Below, piece after piece: positions 8,511-18,473 of a DNA stretch of 43,588 bases. The stretch comes from an uncultured Lachnospiraceae bacterium. GTDB taxonomy: Bacteria > Bacillota > Clostridia > Lachnospirales > Lachnospiraceae. The position numbers and the translations under genes were made by a program. The notes beneath the pieces are model-generated. The model worked only from the letters and a program-made list of their open reading frames with translations, did no database searches and had not been told where the DNA came from. Position 1 is the first letter of the stretch, and the number at the start of each line of letters is the position of its first letter. The DNA is taken from assembly GCA_947577185.1 (NCBI GenBank), contig CANPUE010000020.1, positions 1 to 43,588 of the forward strand. Direction: 5' to 3'.

Positions 8511-10112
8511 ATGGAAGCGAAAGTATTTGAAAACTGGGTTGTAAAGGAGTTACTCGGAGAGGGGGCCTTTGGAAAGGTATACCGAATCGAACGGGAAGAC
8601 TTTGGCGTTAAATATGAGGCGGCATTAAAGAAAATTGTGATTCCACAATCGCCGAAAGAGATATCTGAAGCGATAAACGAAGGGATGGATGAAGAGAGTG
8701 TGGCCCGGTATTTTCTTACATTTGTGGAAGAAATTGTAAGTGAATTTCAGTTAATGTCTAAACTAAAAGGTCATACCAATATTGTGAGTTATGAGGATCA
8801 TAAAGTGACTGCCCATGAAGACAGCATCGGCTGGGATGTACTGATTCGCATGGAACTGCTGACTTCTTTGGCAGATGTGTCTGCGGGCAGACCTTTTACG
8901 GAAAAAGAAGTGATTAAGCTGGGCAGAGATATTTGTCAGGCTTTGGAGGTATGCAGGAGATATGATATTATTCACCGGGATATTAAACCTGAGAATATAT
9001 TTATATCTGAATTGGGAGATTATAAGCTGGGGGATTTTGGGATTGCCAGAACCGTAGAAAAAACCATGAGTAACCTGTCAAAGAAGGGCACTTATAATTA
9101 TATGGCACCGGAAGTATATAAAGGAGAAACTTATGGCTCCAGTGTGGATATTTATTCTTTGGGAATTGTCATGTATCGGTTTATGAATAATAATAGGATG
9201 CCTTTTCTGCCACCATTTCCGGAGCCGATCAGTTACAGTAACAGAGAAAGTGCAATAGCGAAACGTATGGCAGGAGAAGTGCTTCCGGAGCCATGCAATG
9301 GAAGTGATGAGTTAAAGCGAATTGTACTGAAAGCTTGCGCATATCGGGCGGAAGACAGGTATGCTTCTCCTGAGGAAATGAGGATGGAATTAGAAAAGAT
9401 TATGGGGGATGTCCGGAAAGAGGATTTCATAAAACAGCCAGATTTGGCTTTGGCTGAGGTATTCAATGATGATGGGGATAGAACGATTGGTGCTGTATCT
9501 GTGTGGAACGAGGCTGTTGCTGAAGAAGAGAAAACGGTAAGCATTTTTCAAGAAGTTTCGGAGAACAAAACAGAGACGAAGTTTGAAGAAAAAGCAGAGA
9601 ATAGCAAAAGGATTGAAAAGGAACACTCGATTCCTGATAATAAGGTTTCAGGGAGGGACAGATATGGCATGAAATTAGGACTTTCTTATCTGTTCATAGT
9701 ATCGGGATGGGTATTTGCAATCGTAGCGATACCAGATGATTTCAGGTTTATTCATGCACTGATGAATGGTTATTATTTTGAGGGTGTTTTATATAACTAC
9801 ATGAACAATAATAAAGAGATATTCATCTTGGCAATTGTTTTTCTTATACTTACGCTTATTTCGGGGTTCATGCTTCTTGCTGTAGGCAGAACGGGGGATA
9901 AATTGCCTGCTGACAAGAAGAAAACTGTTTATAAAATGGGACTTGTGTCTGATATCATAGTGTTGGGCGAGGCTGTTTTCTGCATGCTCAGAGGCAGATT
10001 TTACCCTGCAAAGACACCATATATGATTCTTATTCTGATTATTGTATTAATTGCAGCAGCATTCGTAACAGGAATTGTTAAGGCGGGGGATAAAACGCAT
10101 AACTCAAAATGA
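8511..10112 (+). CDS. Membrane Ser/Thr protein kinase of the T7SS locus
   Basis: 533 residues. The cytoplasmic kinase domain (about 9-295) keeps every catalytic landmark: G-loop GEGAFGKV (16-23), Lys40 in AALKK, HRDIKPEN with Asp157, DFG at 175-177 and APE at 199-201. It is therefore expected to be active. An acidic linker of about 90 residues follows. Four hydrophobic segments (about 391-408, 436-457, 475-495, 502-523) fill the C-terminus, instead of the single helix plus PASTA repeats of PrkC/Stk1. An insertion after the catalytic Lys (about residues 46-75) is shared with the second, broken kinase. A plausible target is a protein bound by the FHA domains of EssC. Confidence 0.92.
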   Translation: MEAKVFENWVVKELLGEGAFGKVYRIEREDFGVKYEAALKKIVIPQSPKEISEAINEGMDEESVARYFLTFVEEIVSEFQLMSKLKGHTNIVSYEDHKVTAHEDSIGWDVLIRMELLTSLADVSAGRPFTEKEVIKLGRDICQALEVCRRYDIIHRDIKPENIFISELGDYKLGDFGIARTVEKTMSNLSKKGTYNYMAPEVYKGETYGSSVDIYSLGIVMYRFMNNNRMPFLPPFPEPISYSNRESAIAKRMAGEVLPEPCNGSDELKRIVLKACAYRAEDRYASPEEMRMELEKIMGDVRKEDFIKQPDLALAEVFNDDGDRTIGAVSVWNEAVAEEEKTVSIFQEVSENKTETKFEEKAENSKRIEKEHSIPDNKVSGRDRYGMKLGLSYLFIVSGWVFAIVAIPDDFRFIHALMNGYYFEGVLYNYMNNNKEIFILAIVFLILTLISGFMLLAVGRTGDKLPADKKKTVYKMGLVSDIIVLGEAVFCMLRGRFYPAKTPYMILILIIVLIAAAFVTGIVKAGDKTHNSK

Positions 10113-10188
10113 AGATAATGTATAAGAAAATGATGCACAGGAAAACTGGTTTTGGAGTGTCAGGAAAGTAATAGTTGGAGGAAGAAAT

Positions 10189-11193
10189 TTGTGCTTTAGA
10201 ATAGAAGGAACTGTGGTTACTCATGTGGGCAGAGTTCGTTCCAATAATGAAGATAACTACTATTTATTTGGAAGTTATCGCTACAATACGGAGTTACAAC
10301 AGTATAAGGAAATAAAGAGAGTCTGCTTAGGGCAGGAGACCGTAGCAGTATTTGACGGCATGGGCGGTGAAAATGCCGGAGAAGTGGCCTCTTTGATTGC
10401 GGCAAAAGTATACAGTCCCTGTGGTAGAGAACATATGCTGGAAGAGATGATTTGTCAGATGAAGGCTGCCAACGAAAAAATATGCGGGGAAATGAGAAAA
10501 AGCAGTGTCGGACGCATGGGAACTACGGCGGTAGCCTTGTATATGGACAGTAATATGGCAATGTGCTGTAATGTGGGAGACAGCCGCTGTTATTTAATGA
10601 GAAACGGTATATTACGACAGCTTTCAGTGGATCACAGCGAGGCAAGACAAATGATTGAAATGGGAATCCTGTCGCCAGAGAAAGCAAGGCGGAGCAAAAG
10701 CTGGCATAAGCTGACGCAGCATCTTGGTATTTTTCCAGAGGAGTTTGTAATCGAACCTTATATCAGCGAAGAGATAATTCTGCAGAATGGAGATATTTTT
10801 CTCCTTTGCAGTGATGGACTGACGGATATGGTTATGGATGAGGAAATCCAAATGATTCTGGGAAAAGAACAGAGTGCGGAGTGTATGGCGGATGAATTGA
10901 CACAAACCGCTCTTGCATATGGAGGTAAGGATAATATTACGGCAATGGTATTACAGGTAAAAGAGGAAGAGATTGGACAAAAGATAAATGATAAATCCAA
11001 AGTTTTCGTAAAAATCTTAAAAAGCATCGGTGTACTGTTGATCTGTGCTTTGGTGTCTGCAATACTGGTTCTATTAAATTATCAGAAAGAGCATGTTCAA
11101 AACAGGACAGTTGAGGAAGAAGATGCAGTTATTGTCGACGAGCAAGAGTTATCTGTTTCTGATGTTGAAAATGCCAAAGAAAAAGAAGAGTAG
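10189..11193 (+). CDS. PP2C-type Ser/Thr phosphatase with a membrane anchor
   Basis: 334 residues. The metal-binding and core motifs of PPM/PP2C enzymes are present: NNED with Asp22, DGMGG with Asp56, NVGDSRCY, SDGLTD with Asp210 and GGKDN with Asp248. A membrane helix at about 281-300 and a short acidic tail follow, which would hold the enzyme near the kinase. I accept the TTG start at 10189 because GGAGG lies 7 bases upstream and no better start exists. It probably reverses phosphorylation by the upstream kinase, forming a matched kinase-phosphatase pair for the secretion system. Confidence 0.92.
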   Translation: MCFRIEGTVVTHVGRVRSNNEDNYYLFGSYRYNTELQQYKEIKRVCLGQETVAVFDGMGGENAGEVASLIAAKVYSPCGREHMLEEMICQMKAANEKICGEMRKSSVGRMGTTAVALYMDSNMAMCCNVGDSRCYLMRNGILRQLSVDHSEARQMIEMGILSPEKARRSKSWHKLTQHLGIFPEEFVIEPYISEEIILQNGDIFLLCSDGLTDMVMDEEIQMILGKEQSAECMADELTQTALAYGGKDNITAMVLQVKEEEIGQKINDKSKVFVKILKSIGVLLICALVSAILVLLNYQKEHVQNRTVEEEDAVIVDEQELSVSDVENAKEKEE

Positions 11194-11235
11194 GTGCAGA
11201 AATGGATTGAGCGGTAAAAATGAAAGGAGACTATT

Positions 11236-13851
11236 GTGGATTCAACCTATTATAAGGAAATGGAGCCCTTTTGGGGAGCCTGGAGGATTAAAAGGCTGAT
11301 TGGGGAAGGAAGTTTTGGAAAAGTATTTGAAATAGAACGGGAAGATTTTATCGGGCGGCTATGAAGGTCATTACGATTCCGCAAAATGAAAGTGAATTTA
11401 AGAGCATACTTGCGGATGGTATGGATTTGAAAAGCGCGACCAGCTATTACAGAAGCTTTGTGGAGGAAGTAGTAGATGAGTTTGCACTAATGGCAAGCCT
11501 GAAAGGAAACAGTAATATTGTCAGTTATGAGGATCATACGGTCATAGAGCATAAGGACAACGTTGGATGGGATATTTTGATTCGTATGGAGTTACTGACG
11601 CCTCTTTTAGATCATACAAATACGGAACATCCTATGAGGCGCAGCGATGTGATCAAGCTGGGCGTTGATATGTGCAAGGCTCTGGAGTACTGCCAGAAGC
11701 AGAGCATTATCCACCGCGACATTAAGCCTGAGAATATATTTGTCTCATCCAATGGGGATTATAAGCTTGGGGATTTTGGAATTGCCCGTACAGTGGAGAA
11801 AACAACCAGCAGCTATTACACATAGTGACAGGGAAAATTCCATTGCAAGAAGAGTGGCAGGGGAGCCGATTCCCCTGCCTTCACAGGCTCAGGATAAACT
11901 GGGAGAAATAATTTTAAAGGCATGTGCTTACGAGGCAAAGGACAGGTATGCGGCACCGGAACAGATGCGGCTGGATTTGGAAGCCGTTTTGAAAGATGTT
12001 CCTGATATTTCTACTCTGAAAGCAGAAGCGCCTGAAATAGTCAGCGATGTAAAAGCCGGGGAGGATAGTGATGCTACGGTATCGATGTTTGGCGATATAT
12101 CGCCTGAACAGGAAAAGGTCCCTGATTGGGATAACCCGACGGTGATAAAACAAGAGAGTCAAACAAAAGAGGATGATAAAAAGAAAAAGTCTAAAAAGAA
12201 ACAAGGGAAAAAGAAAATAGGGTTGTTTCTTGGTATTGGAGCCGCTGTGGTGATTCTGCTATGTCTGATTATCGGAGTTGCCGGAAGTGGAGGCGGCAGC
12301 AGATATGAAGTCGATAGCAGCAGTGTCAATGAGCGGTCTTCACGGCAGAAAGTGGAAGAGACGGAAAAGTCTGAAGGAGATTCTGTATCAGAGATACAAG
12401 AGGAAAGCCCATACATATACAATACGATTTATTATGGACATTATTCATTGGAAGAGGCAAATTCCTCGTCGCTGGATCCGGAGAACTCATTTTTGAGAGA
12501 TATGGAATTCCGGCAAATATGTGGACATGAACTGTCAGTGCTTCCTTCTTCTGTTACGTGTCATCCTGACGGCTCGGAGTATGTAATTGGCTATCAGCCG
12601 AATATGGCGTTGGGAATGAGTCAAAAAGAAGTGTTCCAGACAATTGCCATTCAGAAGTTCGGAGATGAAATTGCAGAGCAGACAGAGGCTTTTTATGAAG
12701 AAAATATTGAAGGTCAGAGAGACTGTGTAGACATGAGATTCCATCAACGAAAAGGAGACGGATGGGACCTGCATGGGTATTACAAGATGCGTGGTTCCAT
12801 CATGGAGGTTGGTTTCCCATATGTGGATGAAGCAGGTAAGCTTTCTATGGAAATCGTTGAGTTTGATATTCATTTTTCAGGAATAAATATGGAAATATCG
12901 CGGAGTGGATACACCAATACATTAGTGCCCTATAGTTTTCAGGAAGACCGGGGTATGGTATTTTTGTCGGGATATGCGAGCAGCAGTGAAGATGCATATA
13001 AAGGGATTTCATGTATATTTATCTCCGATCTGATGTCTGACTCACCGTCCGTTTCTGTCAATTTTGAAAATGGGGATATTGTGATTGATCCGGTTATGAA
13101 ATTAGAAGGAGATAATACGATTACAATAAGCTGGGAGGAAAAATGGCATAAGTGGGACGATGGATTTGGCACAAGTGAAAGAGTGGCTGATCCTGATTCG
13201 ATTACGTTTCGGTTTTTGTCTTGTGAGGATATAGGTTTCATTATGCAGGTAGATGATATGCTTTACTTATATCAGAAGACCAGGCAGGAATATTATGCGG
13301 AAGCGCTGCAGGATTCCATTGACAATGTAAGCTATGATGATATTAAGATGATGAATGAAGAGGAATTGCAGAAGGCAGTAACAGTTCAGAAAAGTATTTT
13401 GGAAGCTTTACAAACCAGTTTTGAGGAAGCTGGTATTGAAGTGGATATCAATGAAAAGTCCGGCAAGGTTACAATGAGTAACAGTGTCCTGTTTGGGCTT
13501 GATGATGCCAGACTTTCGGAAGAGGGAGAAGCATATCTGGATGATTTTCTAAAGGTATATTCCTCAGTAATTTTGAACAGTGACAGAGGGTACTATGAAT
13601 ATATAGACGGGATATTGTTAGAAGGGCATACGGATTCAACAGGAGATTATGACTATAACCAGAGACTTTCGGAAGAACGTGCGGAAGCCGTGGATGACTA
13701 TTGTTATGAGAAATATTCTGAGTTGTCCAATTATATAAGCACCAGAGGCTGTGCCAGCGATAACCTGATTTATGACGAAGAGGGAAATGAGGACAGAGAG
13801 GCATCTCGGAGAGTAGAATTTAAGGTTATTTTGGATCTGGAAGCTTTATAA
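11236..13851 (+). pseudogene. Broken second Ser/Thr kinase with intact transmembrane and OmpA-like sensor part
   Basis: Read from GTG 11236 (GAAAGGAG site upstream), the protein matches the kinase at 8511, with G-loop GEGSFGKV, until a TGA at 11362. Compared with that paralogue, 10 bases are missing after position 11349. The kinase then continues in another frame from about 11349 to a TAG at 11823, keeping HRDIKPEN and DFG. A second deletion of about 152 bases removes the activation loop, APE and the following helices. The two losses total 162 bases, so the last part (about 11824-13851) is back in the first frame. That part holds an acidic linker, a Lys-rich stretch, one membrane helix (about 12223-12290), a large ectodomain and an OmpA-like peptidoglycan-binding domain (GHTDSTGDYDYNQRLSEERA). 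As sequenced it cannot give a full kinase. Confidence 0.85.
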
Positions 13852-13992
13852 TCAGTGTTTGAAAAGCAATATGAATATATACTGAATTTTATTGAGTTTT
13901 CTTCAAATTAATGAAATTATATTTACATGGGTTCCGATAATGGAATGTTAAAAGTGGGTTGTCTGGAAAATAGATGGACTGAATCATAAGCC

Positions 13993-14038
13993 GGGGCAGA
14001 TGTGACTTGCAAGAGTCCACCTGTCCCAAATATTTTTT
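13993..14038 (+). terminator. Terminator at the end of the T7SS island
   Basis: An imperfect 16-base stem (ggggcagatgtgactt against agagtccacctgtccc, about 12 pairs) is followed by aaatatttttt. It lies in the 280-base gap between the island and the next chromosomal genes. I see no gene in the rest of the gap. Confidence 0.5.
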
Positions 14039-14133
14039 GCAGAGAAAAAGAAATCATGTAGCTGCAATGATAAAATCCCCCTATGTTTTTTTCCCAATTT
14101 GATATATAATACTATTTAAAGGGGAGAGGAAAA

Positions 14134-14349
14134 ATGTTTCATAAAAAGAAGGCAGTTACAGTACGCCAGTTTGATAAGGAAAACTGTAAGCCTGTGCTCC
14201 GCTGCAGCATTTGTACCGGGGAACAGGTAGCAGGGTTTAAGGACATCCGCACAGGAAAATTTGAGGAAGTCATGCTGATCAGGGGGAGTAAAGACCTGGA
14301 AAGTTTTAGACATCTGTATGACGTGACGGATATCAGTAAGGAATACTAA
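14134..14349 (+). CDS. Conserved small hypothetical protein
   Basis: 71 residues, soluble, with a Cys pair in RCSICTGE and an ending EEVMLIRGSKDLESFRHLY. Behind a TATAAT-like box (14105-14110) and a GGGGAGAGG site. Small proteins with this pattern recur in Lachnospiraceae genomes (from memory); no function is known to me. The stop lies 19 bases before the next start, so it may be co-transcribed with the transglutaminase-like gene. Confidence 0.75.
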   Translation: MFHKKKAVTVRQFDKENCKPVLRCSICTGEQVAGFKDIRTGKFEEVMLIRGSKDLESFRHLYDVTDISKEY

Positions 14350-14368
14350 AGGCAGGAGAGTCGACACC

Positions 14369-15988
14369 ATGAAAATTGTTAAAAAAATATTGTATGGTAT
14401 ACTTATATTTTTTGTGATCTGCAGCGGTTTCATTCTGTTATGTGCCGTTAAACCTGAAATGTCGGAGAAAATTGCCAATGTGCTGCATCTTGACGAGCAG
14501 GAGGAGGGCGATGTGGAACCTGCAGATGCAGGGGATGGGACGGAAGAGGAAGGCGGCGGTATCTATGCGGACGGCATTTATCCGGACAGTACAGATACTG
14601 GACAGGATACAGAGGATGGCTCCTCAGAGGAGGAGGCAGAGCGTGATGCGGATGAGGTTCCTGTCGATACATCGGAACCGGCATATGTGATGAGGCCGGT
14701 AAGCGCAGCGGTCCAGGAGGACTGGCAGGAGGAAGATACGCAGACGGACCCGGCGGTATCCGGACTCAGGATTCCTGCAAATGTGGCCGGGAAAAACGGC
14801 TATCAGCCTATTCAGGAAAATAAGAATGAGATTGACGATGAGGAGGCCGAGGAACTTCAGGCGAAGCTGGGGACAGGACCGACAGGGGATGGCCTTGCTT
14901 TTGACGCACGCTTTTATCCGTATTATTATATGTTGGATGCAAGGGGACAACATGTCTATCGTCAGATTTATGCCAACGCGATGGCATTAAATGAGAAGTT
15001 TGCACCGGTAGAAAATATTGCGGTAAACGCCCTGCGGAATGTGTTTGCGGCGGTCTATAACGATCATCCTGAATTATTCTGGATGGATACGGCGTATTCC
15101 TGCAAATATAAGAGTAACGGGGAGTGCGTGGAGATTGCGTTACAATATAACAGCACGGCGCAGCATCTGGATGAAGAAAAGGCTTCTTTTGAGGAAAAAG
15201 CGCGTGCGATCACAGAGGAAGCACAGAAGCTTGGCAGTGATTATGAAAAGGAAAAATATGTGCATGACGCGCTCATAAAAAGTGTTGATTATGCAGGATC
15301 GGCAAGTATGAATCAGAGCGCATACAGTGCGTTGGTAAATGGCAGGACGGTATGTGCGGGGTATGCCAGGGCAATGCAGTATATGCTGCAGAGAATGGGG
15401 ATTCCCTGTTATTATTGTACGGGCTACGCCGGAGAGAGTCATGCCTGGAATATCGTGCAGCTTGATGACGGCTTTTACAATGTCGATGTGACGTGGGATG
15501 ATACGGGAGAAGGGACATACGATTATTTTAACGGGTCCGATGCAGATTATGCGGGAACGCATCTCAGGCAGGAACTTTCGGTGAATCTGCCGCCCTGTAA
15601 CGGAGAAAAATACAGAAATCTTGAACCGACAACCCAGGTAGGAACGGCAGTCGAGAAAAAGGACGCTTCCACAGAGGGATTAAGAAGTCTTTCGACAGTC
15701 GGTTTTTCGGAAGAAGACGCGTTAAAAACGCTGGAAGACTACTATAATGACTGTTATTTAAAAATGCTGCAAGGTGGAAAAGGCAACTATACGTTCTGGA
15801 ACGTGGTATCCGGCACAGACCTGTTTGAACTGGTTTATGCGTCTTATCATAATACAGGCGGATATAAGCAGGGATATGTGGATAAGGCCATGGCACTGGT
15901 TGGTGCGACGAACTATCGTATTGACTGGGATATCGAAGAGCTGGAAGACGGATATTATCTGATTTCGCACAGAGTTGTCCTGCAGTGA
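14369..15988 (+). CDS. Membrane-anchored transglutaminase-like protein
   Basis: 539 residues. An N-terminal membrane helix (about 8-28) is followed by an acidic, low-complexity stalk (about 40-170). A transglutaminase/protease-like core has Cys329 (TVCAGYARAMQ), His358 (SHAWN) and Asp373 (VDVTWDD) with family spacing, so it should be catalytically competent. Such extracytoplasmic domains act as cysteine proteases or cross-linking enzymes on surface proteins; the substrate is unknown. The start follows an AGGAGAG site. Confidence 0.87.
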   Translation: MKIVKKILYGILIFFVICSGFILLCAVKPEMSEKIANVLHLDEQEEGDVEPADAGDGTEEEGGGIYADGIYPDSTDTGQDTEDGSSEEEAERDADEVPVDTSEPAYVMRPVSAAVQEDWQEEDTQTDPAVSGLRIPANVAGKNGYQPIQENKNEIDDEEAEELQAKLGTGPTGDGLAFDARFYPYYYMLDARGQHVYRQIYANAMALNEKFAPVENIAVNALRNVFAAVYNDHPELFWMDTAYSCKYKSNGECVEIALQYNSTAQHLDEEKASFEEKARAITEEAQKLGSDYEKEKYVHDALIKSVDYAGSASMNQSAYSALVNGRTVCAGYARAMQYMLQRMGIPCYYCTGYAGESHAWNIVQLDDGFYNVDVTWDDTGEGTYDYFNGSDADYAGTHLRQELSVNLPPCNGEKYRNLEPTTQVGTAVEKKDASTEGLRSLSTVGFSEEDALKTLEDYYNDCYLKMLQGGKGNYTFWNVVSGTDLFELVYASYHNTGGYKQGYVDKAMALVGATNYRIDWDIEELEDGYYLISHRVVLQ

Positions 15989-16043
15989 GCCGGCTGGGCG
16001 TATCCGGCGGGAAAAGAGACAAAAGTGAAGGGAAGAAATTACA

Positions 16044-17363
16044 ATGAATATATTGGTGATCAATGGCAGCCCCAAAGGTAAAAACAGCATCACGTATCAG
16101 ACAGTCCGGTTTTTACAGAGAAAGTTTCCGAAAGATGTGTTTGAAGTGGTTCATGCCGGTGCGCAGATCGCATTGTTTGCAGAGAATATGTCATCGCTCG
16201 TGGAAGCTGTCGAATGGGCACAGGTGATCCTGTTTGCCTATCCGGTCTATACTTTTATGGCGCCTTCGCAGCTTCACCGTTTTATGGCCCTTCTAAAGGA
16301 GGCAGAGATTGATTTTTCCGGGAAGTATGCTCTGCAGATAACGACGTCCAAACATTTTTATGATGTGACGGCGCACAGGTACATGGAAGACAACTGCCGT
16401 GATATGGGAATGAAAGTGCTCAGGGGCTTCTATGCGGACATGAATGATCTGTTAACAAAGGAAGGACAGCTGCAGGTCATTACATATTGGAATTATATAA
16501 AACATATAATAGCAAGAGAAGTCTCTCCATTTGAGGAAGAGACGGACAGGACACCTATTGCGGACAAAAATAAAAAATATCATGTCGTGATTGTGACAGA
16601 CTGCCAGAGGAATAATAACAGGCTGAGGCGGATGATCATTGATTTCAGGAAGGCTCTGCCTTATGCGAGCCATGTTGTGAATCTGCAGGATGTTTCATTT
16701 GCCGGAGGCTGTCTGGGGTGTTTTCACTGTGCTGCAGATGGGACGTGTATCTATCAGGATGGTTTTGACGATCTTTTGCGGAATAAGATTCAGAGGGCGG
16801 ACAGTATCGTTTATGCGTTTTCCATCCGGGATCATTCGATGGGGTCTTTGTTTAAGATGTATGATGACAGACAGTTCTGCAACGGACACCGCATGGTGAC
16901 AATGGGAAAACCGACGGCGTATCTGATTGACGGTGAGTTTTCGCAGGAGCATAATCTGCAGATGATCTTAGAGGCCAGGAGCCAGGTTGGCGGTAACTTT
17001 TTGGCAGGGATCGCCACGAATGAAGGTGTCTTTGCAGATTCCCCGAAAACCTGTGCGGATCAGCTGGCCTATGCCCTCAAACACAGGATGACTGTGAGCC
17101 AGAATTTTTATGGTGCAGGCGGCAGGAAGATTTTCCGGGATTTAATTTTTGAGATGCAGGGTATGATGGCCGCCGACCACAAATTTTATAAAGAACATCA
17201 TTTATATGACTTTCCTCAGAAAAAAGCCGGTACGATTCTCTTTATGAAAGCTGTCGGTATGCTGATGCGGATGCCGCAGAGTCAAAAATTGATGCAGTCG
17301 AAGATGACAGAAGGAATGTTAATGCCATATGAGAAAGTGATCCGGGGAAAAGAGCTGCAATAG
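16044..17363 (+). CDS. Two-domain flavodoxin-like NAD(P)H-dependent oxidoreductase
   Basis: 439 residues. The N-terminal half opens with MNILVINGSPKGKNS, the phosphate-binding loop of FMN-dependent NADPH reductases. From about residue 178 a second flavodoxin-like half starts (VVIVTD), with a Cys cluster of the pattern GCLGCFHCxxxGTC. That spacing is seen in iron-sulfur flavoproteins and may bind a cluster or zinc. The C-terminal ~70 residues are helical and unassigned. A gene starting 12 bases downstream (HAD hydrolase) is probably in the same operon. Substrate unknown. Confidence 0.8.
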   Translation: MNILVINGSPKGKNSITYQTVRFLQRKFPKDVFEVVHAGAQIALFAENMSSLVEAVEWAQVILFAYPVYTFMAPSQLHRFMALLKEAEIDFSGKYALQITTSKHFYDVTAHRYMEDNCRDMGMKVLRGFYADMNDLLTKEGQLQVITYWNYIKHIIAREVSPFEEETDRTPIADKNKKYHVVIVTDCQRNNNRLRRMIIDFRKALPYASHVVNLQDVSFAGGCLGCFHCAADGTCIYQDGFDDLLRNKIQRADSIVYAFSIRDHSMGSLFKMYDDRQFCNGHRMVTMGKPTAYLIDGEFSQEHNLQMILEARSQVGGNFLAGIATNEGVFADSPKTCADQLAYALKHRMTVSQNFYGAGGRKIFRDLIFEMQGMMAADHKFYKEHHLYDFPQKKAGTILFMKAVGMLMRMPQSQKLMQSKMTEGMLMPYEKVIRGKELQ

Positions 17364-17375
17364 GAAGGTATAACA

Positions 17376-18137
17376 ATGAAATTATATGAAAATTATATTT
17401 TCGATTTATACGGTACACTGGTCGATATCCGGACGGACGAAGAACAGAGGGCGTTGTGGAATAAGATGAGTCTGTTTTATGGCTATTATGGGGCTGTTTA
17501 TACACCTGAGACGTTAAAACGGCATTATCTGGCGTATGTTGCAGAGGCGGAAAAGGCCGGGAAGGAAACAGGGACAGCGCATGCTCAGGTTCACTATACG
17601 CATGAGGCTTATCCGGAGATTCCGCTTGAAAAGGTTTTTCGGGCACTGTATACCGGGAAAGGGATAGATCCTTCCGACGAACTGGTACTCCATACCGGGC
17701 AGATGTTCCGTGTATTTTCCACGCATCATATCAGGCTGTATGCCGGTGCGAAGGAAGTACTGCAGGCATTGCGTGACGCAGGCCGGAGCGTTTATCTTTT
17801 GTCAAACGCGCAGCGTATTTTTACGGAATATGAGCTGCGGTATCTGCAGATTTATGACTGCTTTGACGGCATCCTGATTTCTTCTGATTACGGGGTGAGG
17901 AAGCCTGATGAGAGATTTTTCAGGTTATTATTAGATACGTACCGGATCAGGCCTGAGACCGCCCTGATGATTGGAAACGATCTGGACAATGACATTGCAG
18001 GAGCGAAGAAGGCAGGGATGGATACCTTTTATCTTCATTCCGCGATTTCTCCTGAGTTAAAAAGAAAGGTTGATGCGGATTATATTATGATGCATATGAA
18101 TCTGGGGAGTTTACAGAAACGTTTGCTCTCTGAATAA
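17376..18137 (+). CDS. HAD superfamily hydrolase (subfamily IA)
   Basis: 253 residues with all four HAD motifs: DLYGTLVD near the N-terminus (the nucleophile is the first Asp), SNAQ (motif II), the Lys in RKPDERFF (motif III) and GNDLDNDIAGAKKAG (motif IV). The helical cap between motifs I and II marks subfamily IA, phosphatases of small phosphorylated metabolites. It follows the flavoprotein by 12 bases with an AGGAAGG-like site. Substrate cannot be told from sequence. Confidence 0.9.
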   Translation: MKLYENYIFDLYGTLVDIRTDEEQRALWNKMSLFYGYYGAVYTPETLKRHYLAYVAEAEKAGKETGTAHAQVHYTHEAYPEIPLEKVFRALYTGKGIDPSDELVLHTGQMFRVFSTHHIRLYAGAKEVLQALRDAGRSVYLLSNAQRIFTEYELRYLQIYDCFDGILISSDYGVRKPDERFFRLLLDTYRIRPETALMIGNDLDNDIAGAKKAGMDTFYLHSAISPELKRKVDADYIMMHMNLGSLQKRLLSE

Positions 18138-18157
18138 ATGGAAAGGAGAAGGAAAAG

Positions 18158-18442
18158 ATGGACATGAGCTTTATGAACAGGATCGGGGAGACGATCACCA
18201 CGAAGGGGAAGGAAGTTACAACCATGGCGAAAGACCTGGCGGAGATCGCGAACCTGAAGAGCCAGATCAGCACCTGTGAGGATGTAGTAAGGAAAAACTA
18301 CATGGAGATCGGGAAACGTTATTATGAACTGCACGGCGCTGAACCGGAGGAAGAATATGAAGAGCAGTGCGGGGCCATCTGCAATGCACGGAACGGAATC
18401 GCCGATCTGGAAGCAAAAATTAAAGAAATAAAGGGTATCTGA
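18158..18442 (+). CDS. Conserved small coiled-coil protein
   Basis: 94 residues: an amphipathic N-terminal helix, a predicted coiled coil (about 20-50) with Cys at CEDVVRKNYMEIGKRYYELH, then an acidic EEEYEEQC segment and a last helix. No membrane helix. It has a strong AAAGGAGAAGG site and is followed by a terminator, so it ends the 16044-18442 unit. Similar proteins in clostridia often sit beside zinc-ribbon genes, but no function is established that I know of. Confidence 0.75.
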   Translation: MDMSFMNRIGETITTKGKEVTTMAKDLAEIANLKSQISTCEDVVRKNYMEIGKRYYELHGAEPEEEYEEQCGAICNARNGIADLEAKIKEIKGI

Positions 18443-18464
18443 TCAGGCGATACCCTTTTTTTAA
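18432..18464 (+). terminator. Terminator behind the coiled-coil gene
   Basis: Stem gggtatc/gatacc followed by cttttttt, directly after the stop codon. Confidence 0.8.
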
Positions 18465-18473
18465 TATCACAGA

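Noticed and set aside
11349..11365. Programmed frameshift joining the kinase fragments
   Set aside because: No slippery heptamer, and alignment with the paralogue shows missing bases, so deletion explains it better.
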